Shown here in pieces: positions 7,664 to 16,284 of a stretch of 64,000 nucleotides of DNA. A program made the translations under genes and the position numbers. The DNA is taken from assembly GCA_016712625.1 (NCBI GenBank), contig JADJQQ010000001.1:558001-622000 (forward strand). The letters run 5' to 3'. Under the pieces are notes generated by a model. It had not been told where the DNA came from and ran no database searches. It saw only the letters and a program-made list of their open reading frames with translations. Source of the DNA: Candidatus Competibacteraceae bacterium. GTDB taxonomy: Bacteria; Pseudomonadota; Gammaproteobacteria; Competibacterales; Competibacteraceae. Each line of letters opens with the position of its first letter. Positions within the stretch are counted from its first letter, which is position 1.

Positions 7664-10441
7664 CGGTCGTAGCCAGATTTCCGCCTCGGGCGAATCCGCG
7701 CCGTGCTCGCGCGCCGCCTGGCGATAGCGCGGCAGCAGGGCGACCTGAATATGGTTGAGCGGATCCAGATACGGATTGCGCCGCTCCAAGGATTTAGCCA
7801 ACGTCGGGCTTTCTTCGAGCAGCATCGAGATTTGCGCCACGGCCAGAATCTCGCGGCAGGTCTGGTCGTACTCGTCTCGAAACCGCTGGTAAATGCTGGT
7901 TCCGGTGTCGGCGCTCTCGCACAGCCGGGCGTATTCGCGGGCGATGCCCGCATCCGCCTTGCTCAGCGACATCTGGCTGTTGTCGAGCAGGGCGCGGAAG
8001 AAAGGCCATCCCCGGTAAAGCGTTTGCAGGACGGCCAGTCGTTCGGGATCGTCACCCCGCCAGGCGGCCAGCGCGCTGCCGATGCCGTACCAGCCGGGTA
8101 GAGTGTGCCGTGACAGGCCCCAGCCGAACATCCAGGGAATCGCTCGCACCGAGTATTTGGAGCGATCGCCTTGGGCGCGATGCGAGGGTCGCGAACCCAG
8201 ATTAAGCAGCGCGATTTCGCCAAGCGGCGTCGCCTCGTAAAAGTAATCCATGAAACCCGGCGTCCGCTCGGTTAATTCACGATAAACGGCTTCGCCGTGC
8301 CGCGCCAGCTCAGCCATGACCGCTGCCGCTTCCGGCGGGTCGTCCGGGACCGCTTGCACCAGGTGACGGCTAGCTTTCATCAGGCCGGTGATGCCCAGCG
8401 TCAGCTCGTACAAGGCGGTTTCCAAATTTTGATACTTGAACGACAGCACCTCACCCTGCTCGGTGATTTTGATCTGACCCCGCACCGTGCCCGCTGGCTG
8501 GGACAAAATGGCGTCGTGAGTCGGACCGCCGCCGCGCCCCACCGTGCCGCCGCGACCGTGGAACAGCCGACAGCCGAAACCGCGCGCCGCCGCCAGCGCC
8601 ACCGCCCGCCGCTGGGCTTGGTACAGGCCCCAGTTGGAGGCCAGGATGCCGCCATCCTTGCAAGAATCCGAGTAGCCGACCATCACGTCCTGCACGCCGC
8701 CCGCCGTCGCCAGCAATTCCCGGTAGCTCGGCTGGTCCAGCAGCCGGGTCAGCAAGACGTCCACCTGATTCAGGTCGGCGATGGTCTCGAACAGCGGCGC
8801 GACCCGAAGCTCGCAATGCCAGCTCCCGTCGGCGCGGCGACCAGCCAGTCCGGCGAAGCTGCCCAGAAACAGCACTTCCAGAACGTGACTGGCTTCGTGG
8901 GTCATGGAAATGACGTAGTTGTCGAAAGCGCGCGGACTGATTTCTTGTCGCATCCGGGCCATGACCTGAAACACCTCCAAGGTCTCGCGGGTGGCGGGGC
9001 TGAGCGAATCGCAATACAACAACGGCGTACCGGGTTTGGCCAGCAGGTCGCCGAGCACGGCCAGCCGTTCTCCCTCTGACAGCGCGGCATAGTCCGGCAG
9101 ATTGGGCGCCACGGCGAAAATTTCCGCGACCGCCGCCGTGTGCCGACCCGATTCCTGGCGCACGTCGAGTGCGGCCAGATAAAAGCCGAAAGTCTCCGCC
9201 AGCCGAACCAGGTCGGTCAGTTCGCCGTCGGCCACCGCGCGGTCGCCGTGCGCAATTAGAGAATCGCGGATCAGGTACAAATCTTCGAGAAACGCTTGCT
9301 CGGATGGATAGCCCCAGAACGGGACTGGTCCCGCTTCGGGATGACCTTCGGCCCGCGCCCGTGCCTGATCGTGGTTGTGCCGCAGGCGGTGATATATCAG
9401 AAACAGCTTGCGTCGATACGGTTCCTGGGCGTACTGGCGGGGCGCGTCGGCAAACAGGGCACTCATCTGCTGCACGTCCGCGTCCAGACTGGCGGAAAAC
9501 GTTGGCGACGGCTCCACCAGCGAACTGGAATAGGTCAAGTGTCGGTTCAGCTCCTCGACTCGGCGCAAGTATTCGCGCAGGATTTCCTGAGCTTGCAGGC
9601 GCACCGCTAAAGCGGTGGTTGCCGGCGTGACGAACGGGTTGCCATCGCGATCGCCGCCGATCCATGAACCGAACCGCAGTAAGCAAGGAATACGGATCGC
9701 CCCCTTGCCGCCTTGGTCGCCGTACACGGCGTTCAGCGCCCGTTCCAAGTTGCGGTAGAGCGTCGGCAACGCCTGGAAAATAGACTCGCGAAAGTAGTAC
9801 AGACCGTTCTTGATCTCGTCGCGCACTTGCGGCTTGAAACCGCGGACCTCGTCGGTTTTCCACAGAATTTGAATTTGGCTACGCAGCTCCTCGACCACCT
9901 CAGCGCGCTGGTAGCGGTTGAGCGCCGGATTGTCTAGCTTACCGTTGGTCACGAACACCCGCCGCTGCGCACCCAGCAGGACCCGGCGCTTGGCTTCGGT
10001 CGGATGAGCAGTGAATACCGGTGTGAAGCAAAGCTGATCGAGCAAGGTCTGCAACTGGCCCGCGTCGATGCCACCGGCGCGCAGCACGCGCAAGGTCTCG
10101 TCAAAGGAACCCCGCCACAGTGGTTTGCCACGCCGCACTTGCTCGCGGCGTGATTGGTGCTGAAAATTTTCCTCGGCGATATTGGCGAGATTGAAGTAAG
10201 CATTGAAAGCGCGAACGACATGGTTGAGCATGTCCGGATTGAGAGCGGCGATGAAGCGCAGTAGCCGCTCGCGCAGGTCTGGAGCAGGCTCGGATTGACT
10301 GCGCAATTCGATGAAGCCCTTGCGAAGCGTTTCAACGGCATCGAGCGCGGGACGTCCTTCCCGATCACGCAGGGTGTCGCCTAACAACTGGCCCAACTGT
10401 TTGACGCGGTCGCGCAGTGGTTTGTCGGATGGGGTTGGCAT
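7613..10441 (-). CDS. ppc: Phosphoenolpyruvate carboxylase
   Basis: Ppc adds bicarbonate to PEP to make oxaloacetate and refills the TCA cycle. All hallmark motifs are present in the 942-aa sequence: FTAHPTEAKRR with catalytic H146, GGDRDGNPFVTP, RQESGRHT, GYSDSCKDGG, the PEP-binding FHGRGGTVGRGGGPTH, and the C-terminal family signature AAGMRNTG. The length is normal for the bacterial enzyme. It begins with ATG at 10441. It lies between the two ccr copies and downstream of nothing on its strand, so it probably has its own promoter in the 10442-10720 gap. Confidence 0.97.
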   Translation of the reverse strand: MPTPSDKPLRDRVKQLGQLLGDTLRDREGRPALDAVETLRKGFIELRSQSEPAPDLRERLLRFIAALNPDMLNHVVRAFNAYFNLANIAEENFQHQSRREQVRRGKPLWRGSFDETLRVLRAGGIDAGQLQTLLDQLCFTPVFTAHPTEAKRRVLLGAQRRVFVTNGKLDNPALNRYQRAEVVEELRSQIQILWKTDEVRGFKPQVRDEIKNGLYYFRESIFQALPTLYRNLERALNAVYGDQGGKGAIRIPCLLRFGSWIGGDRDGNPFVTPATTALAVRLQAQEILREYLRRVEELNRHLTYSSSLVEPSPTFSASLDADVQQMSALFADAPRQYAQEPYRRKLFLIYHRLRHNHDQARARAEGHPEAGPVPFWGYPSEQAFLEDLYLIRDSLIAHGDRAVADGELTDLVRLAETFGFYLAALDVRQESGRHTAAVAEIFAVAPNLPDYAALSEGERLAVLGDLLAKPGTPLLYCDSLSPATRETLEVFQVMARMRQEISPRAFDNYVISMTHEASHVLEVLFLGSFAGLAGRRADGSWHCELRVAPLFETIADLNQVDVLLTRLLDQPSYRELLATAGGVQDVMVGYSDSCKDGGILASNWGLYQAQRRAVALAAARGFGCRLFHGRGGTVGRGGGPTHDAILSQPAGTVRGQIKITEQGEVLSFKYQNLETALYELTLGITGLMKASRHLVQAVPDDPPEAAAVMAELARHGEAVYRELTERTPGFMDYFYEATPLGEIALLNLGSRPSHRAQGDRSKYSVRAIPWMFGWGLSRHTLPGWYGIGSALAAWRGDDPERLAVLQTLYRGWPFFRALLDNSQMSLSKADAGIAREYARLCESADTGTSIYQRFRDEYDQTCREILAVAQISMLLEESPTLAKSLERRNPYLDPLNHIQVALLPRYRQAAREHGADSPEAEIWLRPLLRSINALAAGMRNTG

Positions 10442-10720
10442 TGGTGAACTCCGTCAGGTCTGGGTCGCAAAGTTTCTCAAAAAGCTCTCCTAACAGAGGA
10501 CCACGGCGAACGGTTTTGTTTCGCTTGCGTGGCGGGGGAATCGCACTGATATACTGATATAGAGATCGCGAACGTCGTAAATTCGAGACCCCATCGGAAA
10601 CGCGGACCGCCTGTAGTAACCCAAGCCTGCTGTTCGCCGCGGCACACCGGTCAGCCTGGATTATTTTTTGCGCCGCGACTTGGCGCATCGCCGACCAGAG
10701 TATGCGTCTACTTTGAGCAC
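10442..10720. other. Intergenic region between ppc and the second ccr copy
   Basis: Together with the terminator and short flank after it, about 384 bp separate ppc from the second ccr copy. I see no convincing gene here: the short open frames lack ribosome sites and family resemblance. The part close to ppc contains AT-rich stretches (10545-10580) that could hold the ppc promoter. Confidence 0.5.
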
Positions 10721-10750
10721 AAAAAGAAGGGGCGCAGGCTGTAGCGCCCC
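10721..10750 (-). terminator. Rho-independent terminator of the ecm-meaB-ccr transcript
   Basis: GGGGCGC (10729-10735) and GCGCCCC (10744-10750) form a 7-bp stem. Read on the minus strand it is followed by TTCTTTTT. It lies 79 bp past the stop codon of the second ccr copy. Confidence 0.7.
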
Positions 10751-10825
10751 TGTGGTTCCCATCTACAAGTGCTAGGCGCTACTTCGCGAAGGAGCGCCAG
10801 CTGGAAAAATGGGTTTCGCTTCGTC

Positions 10826-12583
10826 TCCTCATTCCCCGATAATTTTTCTCACCACGTCGGTCATGGAAATGACGCCGGTGGGTTGCTCGTTCTCGGTGAC
10901 CACCAGACGGTGCATCCGCCGGCCGGTCATCAGGCTGACCGCCTCGCTCAACAGGATGTTGGCATCGCAGGTGGCGCAACCGGGGGTCATGATGTCGCCG
11001 GCCTTCATCGCCCGCGCCTGTTCCGAAGTGCGACCTTGCCGCGCCAGCACCATGTCGGTCTGCGACACCACGCCGACCGCCTTGCCGCCATCCATCACCA
11101 CCACCGCGTGGATTTCGTTATCGACCATGATCTTGGCCACCTGCCCGACGCTATCGCCCGGCGCGCAGGAGATGATGCCGCGATGCATGAGGTCTTTGAC
11201 CTGGGTGCCGTCGTCGGCAATTTTGATCGCTTCAGCCTCGGCCACGCCCGGTAACGGCTCGGACATCGGGTACGGGTGCGGGGTGTTGTGCACGTCGCCC
11301 TTGGGTAGACTCGGATGCTCTAGCTTGACCGGCGGCTTGCCGCTGGCCCCTTGCCCGAAGTCGGTTGCGCCGACCAGCACCGCCATGTTGCCGTGCGGGT
11401 GCTTGTTGTCATGCATCAACTGGTGCGCTTGCGGAATTTCGGCATAGGTAAAAGCGCGCGACAGGCACGGATCGAGCAAACCGCGCAGGGCTAGCTCGTT
11501 CATCTGATTCGACTGTTCGGTGTTGGCAAAGTGGGAGCCTTGCAGCCGCTTTTGCCGCATCCACAAGTAGCGTAGATCGACCGTGGCGTTGTAGCCGGTG
11601 GTGCCGGCGCAGACCACGACCATGCCGCCGGTGTCGCAGACGAAGATCGAGGTGGGAATGGTGGTTTCGCCAGGGTGCTCGAACACGATGTTCGGGGCGC
11701 GCTTTTCACCCAGCACCTCCCAGATCTTAGCCCCGAAGGCGCGCACGCCTTTCATCCAGGTGGCATAACCAACGTTGTCTTTCCAGTGTGGCAACATGCC
11801 CCAATGGTTGAATTCGTTACGGTTGATGCAGCCTTTCGCGCCCAATTTCATGCAGTAGTCGAATTTGTCTTCGCCCGAGACCATCGCGATGGAGGTGGCG
11901 CCGGCGGCCTTGGCGATTTGGATCGCCATCGAGCCGAGGCCACCCGCGCCGCCCCAGATCAGCGCCACGTCGCCTTTTTTGATGGCGTTGGCTCCCCAGC
12001 CGTGCAGCATCCGCCAGGCGGTGGCAGCCACCAGGGTGTAGGCGGCGGCTTCTTCCCAGGTCATGTGCTTGGGCTTGGGCATGCACTGCTGGCCCTGAAC
12101 CTTGGTAAACTGGGCGAAGCTGCCCCAGTTGGTCTCGTAGCCCCAGATTCGGAAGGTGGGGGAATACATCGGGTCGCCGCCGTTCTTGACCCATTCACAA
12201 TTGCGGCTGTATTGGCCGCAGTGCATCACCACCTCGTCGCCAACCTTGACGTTGGTTACATCCTTGCCGATTTTGTAGACGATGCCGGAAGCATCGCTGC
12301 CGCCGATGTGGAAGTCTTCCTTCTCGCCCGCTTTGTTGCGCGCGCCAATCACGTTGACCGGAATCCCCAATCCCGCCCAGACGTTGTTGTAGTTGATGCC
12401 CGCCGCCATCACGTACACCAGCACTTCGTCATCGGCAATGCTGGGCACATCGACTACTTCCTGCTGGAACGCTTCGGTCGGCTTGCCAAAACGCTCCGCC
12501 CGGATCAGCCAGGCGTGCATCTTCGGGGGAATCACGCCTAACGGGGGTTGTTCGCCCAGATTGTATAGTTCTTTGGCCATGTT
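10826..12583. repeat. Gene-sized duplicate, copy 2 (ccr)
   Basis: Partner of 3674-5430. The five substitutions seen between the copies all fall in third codon positions and are silent; the only other difference is one G in a run of five. The borders are the three bases before ATG and three bases after the stop. Confidence 0.93.
10829..12580 (-). CDS. ccr: Crotonyl-CoA carboxylase/reductase with C-terminal tandem CBS domains (copy 2)
   Basis: The 583-aa full-length version of the duplicated enzyme. The catalytic reductase/carboxylase core occupies about residues 1-412 (GINYNNVW, GGSDASGIV, WGGAGGLGS, GSHFAN). After a Pro-rich linker (413-455) come two CBS motifs, about 459-520 (VKDLMHRGIISCAPGDSV ... 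GVVSQTDMV) and 524-583 (DIMTPGCATCDANILLSEAV ... GVISMTDVVRKIIGE). Characterised Ccr enzymes are about 430-450 aa and lack this tail. CBS pairs usually bind adenine nucleotides, so allosteric control is a reasonable inference. The ATG at 12580 has AGAGAGGA upstream; a longer frame to 12658 is rejected. It is last in ecm-meaB-ccr. Confidence 0.95.
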   Translation of the reverse strand: MAKELYNLGEQPPLGVIPPKMHAWLIRAERFGKPTEAFQQEVVDVPSIADDEVLVYVMAAGINYNNVWAGLGIPVNVIGARNKAGEKEDFHIGGSDASGIVYKIGKDVTNVKVGDEVVMHCGQYSRNCEWVKNGGDPMYSPTFRIWGYETNWGSFAQFTKVQGQQCMPKPKHMTWEEAAAYTLVAATAWRMLHGWGANAIKKGDVALIWGGAGGLGSMAIQIAKAAGATSIAMVSGEDKFDYCMKLGAKGCINRNEFNHWGMLPHWKDNVGYATWMKGVRAFGAKIWEVLGEKRAPNIVFEHPGETTIPTSIFVCDTGGMVVVCAGTTGYNATVDLRYLWMRQKRLQGSHFANTEQSNQMNELALRGLLDPCLSRAFTYAEIPQAHQLMHDNKHPHGNMAVLVGATDFGQGASGKPPVKLEHPSLPKGDVHNTPHPYPMSEPLPGVAEAEAIKIADDGTQVKDLMHRGIISCAPGDSVGQVAKIMVDNEIHAVVVMDGGKAVGVVSQTDMVLARQGRTSEQARAMKAGDIMTPGCATCDANILLSEAVSLMTGRRMHRLVVTENEQPTGVISMTDVVRKIIGE

Positions 12584-12641
12584 GCTTGATTCCTCTCTGT
12601 GGGGGTTGTTTTTAGGGTATTTCAGGGATAGATCATTACTT

Positions 12642-13628
12642 TTAGCGCTGGAAGGCATCCATCACCCGACCGCGCAAGGCATCGTATTCGGCAATCGGCG
12701 AGCGGCGCGGCGAATTGGCCAGGGCAGTAAACAGCGCCTCCTCGCCGCCGAGCAAACCGATGCCATAGCGGCCGAATTCCTCGCGCAAATGCTTGACCAG
12801 CCATTCCGCCTGACAGCGCTGGCGGCGGGCGGTGAATTGGCCCTGTCCCAGCAGCCATTGGCGGTGGCTGTCTAGGGCATCGGCCAGCTTCTCGATACCA
12901 CTGCCGAGCGCGGCGCTGGCGGATAAAGCCGGAACCTGCCAGCCTTCGGGGTCCATCTGGCGGCGCAAAGTATTTTTCAACTCCGAAAGCGTCTTGCGCG
13001 CCGCCATGCCGATGTCTTCCTTATTGACCACGATGACATGCGGCACTTCCATGATGCCCGCCTTCAGAAACTGGATGCTGTCGCCGGAGGCCGGTTGCGC
13101 CACAAAGCAGGTGGTGTCGGTCATCTTGGAAACATCAATTTCCTTTTGTCCGACGCCGACCGTTTCCACCAGCACGATGTCGAACGCAGCCAGCATCGCC
13201 AGACTCATCGGCCAGACTTCGGCGCTCAGGCCGCCGAACTCACCGCGACAGGCCAGCGAGCGGATGAATACTTCACGATCCGCCCCGCTGGCGTGCATTC
13301 GCAGCCGGTCGCCCAACAGTGCGCCGCCGGTGATCGGGCTGGACGGATCGACCGCCAGAATCGCCACTTTCAAGCCGCGCCGCCGCCAGACCTGAATCAG
13401 CGCGGCGGTCAATGAAGATTTGCCCGCACCGGGTGGGCCGGTAATGCCGATCAGATGGCCGCCGGTATCCAGCTTGTCGGTAGGCAACGCATCCAGAAAG
13501 GCGGCGGCGCACTGACGGGCGGCCGGGCGACGGTCGTCCAGCAGATTCAGCGCGCGGGCCAGCGCCAGCCGGTCGCGGCCGCTGACCGCAACGGCCAGCG
13601 CGTCCGGTTCGGGCAAGGCCAGACTCAT
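12642..13628 (-). CDS. meaB: Methylmalonyl/ethylmalonyl-CoA mutase-associated GTPase chaperone MeaB
   Basis: MeaB is a G3E-type P-loop GTPase that guards B12-dependent acyl-CoA mutases, editing cofactor loading and protecting against inactivation. The 328-aa sequence has the Walker A GPPGAGKSS at 64-72, VDPSSP, the DIVLVETVGVGQKE region, and the G4 motif NKED. Its ATG overlaps the ecm stop by four bases (ATGA), which ties it to ethylmalonyl-CoA mutase rather than to a methylmalonyl-CoA mutase. The ccr start lies 61 bp downstream, so the three genes are likely one transcript. Confidence 0.93.
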   Translation of the reverse strand: MSLALPEPDALAVAVSGRDRLALARALNLLDDRRPAARQCAAAFLDALPTDKLDTGGHLIGITGPPGAGKSSLTAALIQVWRRRGLKVAILAVDPSSPITGGALLGDRLRMHASGADREVFIRSLACRGEFGGLSAEVWPMSLAMLAAFDIVLVETVGVGQKEIDVSKMTDTTCFVAQPASGDSIQFLKAGIMEVPHVIVVNKEDIGMAARKTLSELKNTLRRQMDPEGWQVPALSASAALGSGIEKLADALDSHRQWLLGQGQFTARRQRCQAEWLVKHLREEFGRYGIGLLGGEEALFTALANSPRRSPIAEYDALRGRVMDAFQR

Positions 13629-15625
13629 ACCACCGCGACCGGCTTCAACTCGTTGGCTTTACGAATCAGGTTAAGAATGTCCACCATGATGCCATTCATG
13701 TCGATGTCTTTTGGCGTGTAGACAGCGGCAATTCCGCGCTCTTTCAGCAGCTTGGCGTCACTTTCCGGGATGATGCCGCCGATCACCACTGGCACATCCT
13801 TCAACCCCACTTTGCCCAATTGGTTGAACACATCATCGACCATCTCGATATGGCTGCCGGACAGCACCGACAAGCCGATCAGATGCACGCCTTCTTCCAG
13901 CGCCGCTTTGGCGATTTGTTCCGGGGTCAGGCGGATGCCTTCGTAGACGATCTCGAAGCCCACATCCCGGCCCTTGACTGCGATCTGCTCCGCGCCGTTG
14001 CTGTGGCCGTCCAGTCCCGGCTTACCGATTAACAGGCGCAGCGGTCGTCCGACTTCCTCGCCAGTCTGGTTGACCTGAGTGCGAATCGCTACCGCCCGCG
14101 CGCTGCGCGCATCGTCGTTGGCGGGGATGTCAATGCCCGTCGGGGCGCGGTATTCGCCGAAGATATCGCGCAAGGTCTGCGACCATTCGCCGGTGGTCAC
14201 GCCCGCGTGAGCGCACAGAATCGACGCGGGCATGATGTTGGAACCACCGCGCGCGGTTTCGGCCAGAGTGGCCAGCGCCGCCTTAACTTCGGCGGTGTTG
14301 CGCTGGGCGCGGAAGGCGTTGAGCCGTTCGATTTGCTCGCGTTCGGCGCGCGGATCGACCTTCATGATGCCGCTGTCTACACCCCCAGTCAGCGGCGATT
14401 GCTCGGTTTCCTGATAGCAATTCAGGCCAATAATCTTCAGATCACCGCGTTCAATGGCCCGCATCCGCTCGGTGTGGCTGGTGACCAGTTGCCGCTTGAC
14501 GTAGCCGGATTCGATAGCCTGCACCATGCCGCCCTGTTCCTGCACCCGCGCCATTTCCGCCGTCGCGCCATCCACCAGTGCCTTGACCTTGGCGGCGATG
14601 ACCGGTGAGCCGTCGAAGATGTCGCCGTATTCCAGCAGGTCGGTTTCAAACGCCAATACCTGCTGCATCCGCAACGCCCATTGCTGATCCCACGGCCGGG
14701 GCAGGCCGAGCGCCTCGTTCCAGGCCGGGAGCTGGATGGCGCGGGCGCGGGCGCGCTTGGACAAGCTGACGCCGAGCATTTCCAGCACGATGCGCTGGAC
14801 GTTGTTTTCCGGCTGGGCTTCGGTCAGACCCAGCGAGTTGACCTGCACGCCGTAGCGGAAGCGGCGCATTTCCTCGCTTTGCGCGCCGTAGCGTTCCTGG
14901 GTCAGCTTGTCCCACATCTCGCCGAAGGCCCGCAGCTTGCAGGTTTCCTCGATAAAGCGAATCCCGGCGTTGACGAAGAACGAAATCCGCCCGACCACTT
15001 GCTCGAAACCGTCCGCGCCGATCTGGCCGGAATCGCGCACCGCGTCCATGACCGCGATGGCGGTGGACAGGGCGTAGGCCAACTCCTGCGTGGGCGTCGC
15101 GCCCGCTTCCTGCAAGTGATAGCTACAGATGTTGGTTGGATTCCACTTGGGAATGTTCTTGACCGTGTAGGCGATGATGTCGGTGGTCAGCCGCACCGAA
15201 GGCGCTGGTGGGAAGATATACGTGCCGCGCGACAGGTATTCTTTGAGGATGTCGTTTTGAGTGGTGCCTTGCAGTTGCGCGGGCGATGCACCCTGGCGCT
15301 CGGCCACCGCGACGTACAGCGCCAGCAACCAAGCGGCGGTGGCGTTGATGGTCATCGAGGTGTTCATCTGCCCCAGCGGAATTTGGTCGAATAGCGCCTG
15401 CATATCGCCGATATTGCCAATCGGCACACCGACCTTGCCGACCTCGCCGCGCGCGAGCGGATGGTCGGAGTCATAACCGGTCTGGGTTGGCAAGTCAAAA
15501 GCCACGGACAGGCCGGTCTGGCCTTTGCTTAAATTGGTGCGGTACAACTCATTGGATGCCTTGGCGGAAGAATGGCCGGAGTACGTCCGCATCAGCCAGG
15601 GTTTGTCGCGTTTGGGGGTAGACAT
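13625..15625 (-). CDS. ecm: Ethylmalonyl-CoA mutase
   Basis: Ecm converts (2R)-ethylmalonyl-CoA to (2S)-methylsuccinyl-CoA with coenzyme B12. The 666-aa protein has the mutase TIM barrel with SVAFDLPTQTGYDSDHP, TTQNDILKEYLSRGTYIFPP and NPTNICSYHLQEAGA, and a C-terminal B12-binding Rossmann domain with the base-off motif LDGHSNG (pattern DxHxxG), followed by IGLSVLSGSH. A single-polypeptide mutase with PWLMRTYSGHSSAKASNELYR at the N-terminus fits Ecm; methylmalonyl-CoA mutase would be the alternative. The neighbours ccr, mch and mcd support Ecm. It overlaps meaB by four bases. Confidence 0.92.
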   Translation of the reverse strand: MSTPKRDKPWLMRTYSGHSSAKASNELYRTNLSKGQTGLSVAFDLPTQTGYDSDHPLARGEVGKVGVPIGNIGDMQALFDQIPLGQMNTSMTINATAAWLLALYVAVAERQGASPAQLQGTTQNDILKEYLSRGTYIFPPAPSVRLTTDIIAYTVKNIPKWNPTNICSYHLQEAGATPTQELAYALSTAIAVMDAVRDSGQIGADGFEQVVGRISFFVNAGIRFIEETCKLRAFGEMWDKLTQERYGAQSEEMRRFRYGVQVNSLGLTEAQPENNVQRIVLEMLGVSLSKRARARAIQLPAWNEALGLPRPWDQQWALRMQQVLAFETDLLEYGDIFDGSPVIAAKVKALVDGATAEMARVQEQGGMVQAIESGYVKRQLVTSHTERMRAIERGDLKIIGLNCYQETEQSPLTGGVDSGIMKVDPRAEREQIERLNAFRAQRNTAEVKAALATLAETARGGSNIMPASILCAHAGVTTGEWSQTLRDIFGEYRAPTGIDIPANDDARSARAVAIRTQVNQTGEEVGRPLRLLIGKPGLDGHSNGAEQIAVKGRDVGFEIVYEGIRLTPEQIAKAALEEGVHLIGLSVLSGSHIEMVDDVFNQLGKVGLKDVPVVIGGIIPESDAKLLKERGIAAVYTPKDIDMNGIMVDILNLIRKANELKPVAVV

Positions 15626-15700
15626 TATCGGTGCCTCTCTTGGGAGTTGTGGTTATTGGGTTGTTATTTTACGTCCGTGTGATGAGCTGGTTCTGATTCT

Positions 15701-15880
15701 TTATTCTGCTCTTATTACTCGACACACTTTTTGAATGCGCGGTTCAATTTTATTAAATTGGATATATTGATTACGAAGTATCTCTATAGCCTCAATACGT
15801 TCGCTAATTGGCCTTGAAACCCAATATTCATAATCATTGGATTGCTCGTAAAGAGAAAATATCTCCAGTACTTTTTCCAT
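15701..15880 (-). CDS. Small protein, possible toxin-antitoxin-like partner
   Basis: A 59-aa reading frame (ATG at 15880, TAA at 15701) with the pattern EYWVSRPISERIEAIEILR ... IEPRIQKVCRVI. This resembles short proteins, often upstream of nucleotidyltransferase (AbiEii-like) toxin genes, that contain 'YW..RP..ER..A.E.LR..Y' and 'R.QRVCR'. The resemblance is from memory and should be searched. It starts eight bases after the DUF2283 stop, so the two are probably cotranscribed. The DNA is AT-rich compared with the flanking ecm and mch genes. No nucleotidyltransferase gene follows. Confidence 0.6.
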   Translation of the reverse strand: MEKVLEIFSLYEQSNDYEYWVSRPISERIEAIEILRNQYIQFNKIEPRIQKVCRVIRAE

Positions 15881-15888
15881 AAAGTGAC

Positions 15889-16119
15889 TTAAACAGTAAT
15901 TGGCTTTTCGACCAAATTTAGCAGCTTAGCCTGCACGGATTCCAGTATTGAATCCCTGATAAACGCACTGGCATTAATAATCTCAATCCCAATTAAGTCA
16001 CCTTGTTTATTAAGCTCCGCAGTGACATTGGGATTTAATTCAACACTTCCTGCTTCTGGTTCGTCCGATATGGAAAGATGCAAAATATCATTTTTCTCAA
16101 AATAGACCATCCAAGCCAT
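15889..16119 (-). CDS. DUF2283 family small protein
   Basis: About 76 aa containing the DUF2283 pattern: YFEKNDILHLSISDEPEAG, then ELNPNVTAELNKQGDLIGIEIINAS. Function of the family is unknown; members are often found in variable, TA-like or mobile contexts. The start is uncertain. The ATG at 16119 is used, 16110 is possible, and the frame stays open to a GTG at 16203; none has a good ribosome site. With the 59-aa gene it forms an AT-rich island wedged between mch and ecm. Confidence 0.65.
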   Translation of the reverse strand: MAWMVYFEKNDILHLSISDEPEAGSVELNPNVTAELNKQGDLIGIEIINASAFIRDSILESVQAKLLNLVEKPITV

Positions 16120-16284
16120 GTAGGGTACGCATCGCGTACCTTCATCCATCGCATCAGGGCCGTAGTACCGACCAGCGTTTAAGCCCCAAAGGTTAAATTG
16201 CACACGCGTGCCCTGTGCTCGGTCTACAAATAATAAATCCCTCTCTGTTTAAACAAGAATTTTCCCTTGACGGGAGGTTTTACC

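Noticed and set aside
8451..9863. 470-aa open frame on the minus strand inside ppc
   Set aside because: Alternative frame of ppc, rich in Arg/Gly/Ser, with no motif; Ppc motifs cover the whole region in the true frame.
11675..12541. 288-aa open frame antisense to ccr copy 2
   Set aside because: His/Ala/Gly-rich shadow without a ribosome site or family resemblance; ccr on the other strand is certain.
3674..12583. ccr duplication as a transposon or composite element
   Set aside because: No transposase, terminal inverted repeats or target duplications at either copy; borders match the coding sequence instead.
12581..12658. 26-residue extension of ccr copy 2
   Set aside because: Not present in copy 1 and lies upstream of a good ribosome site for the ATG at 12580.
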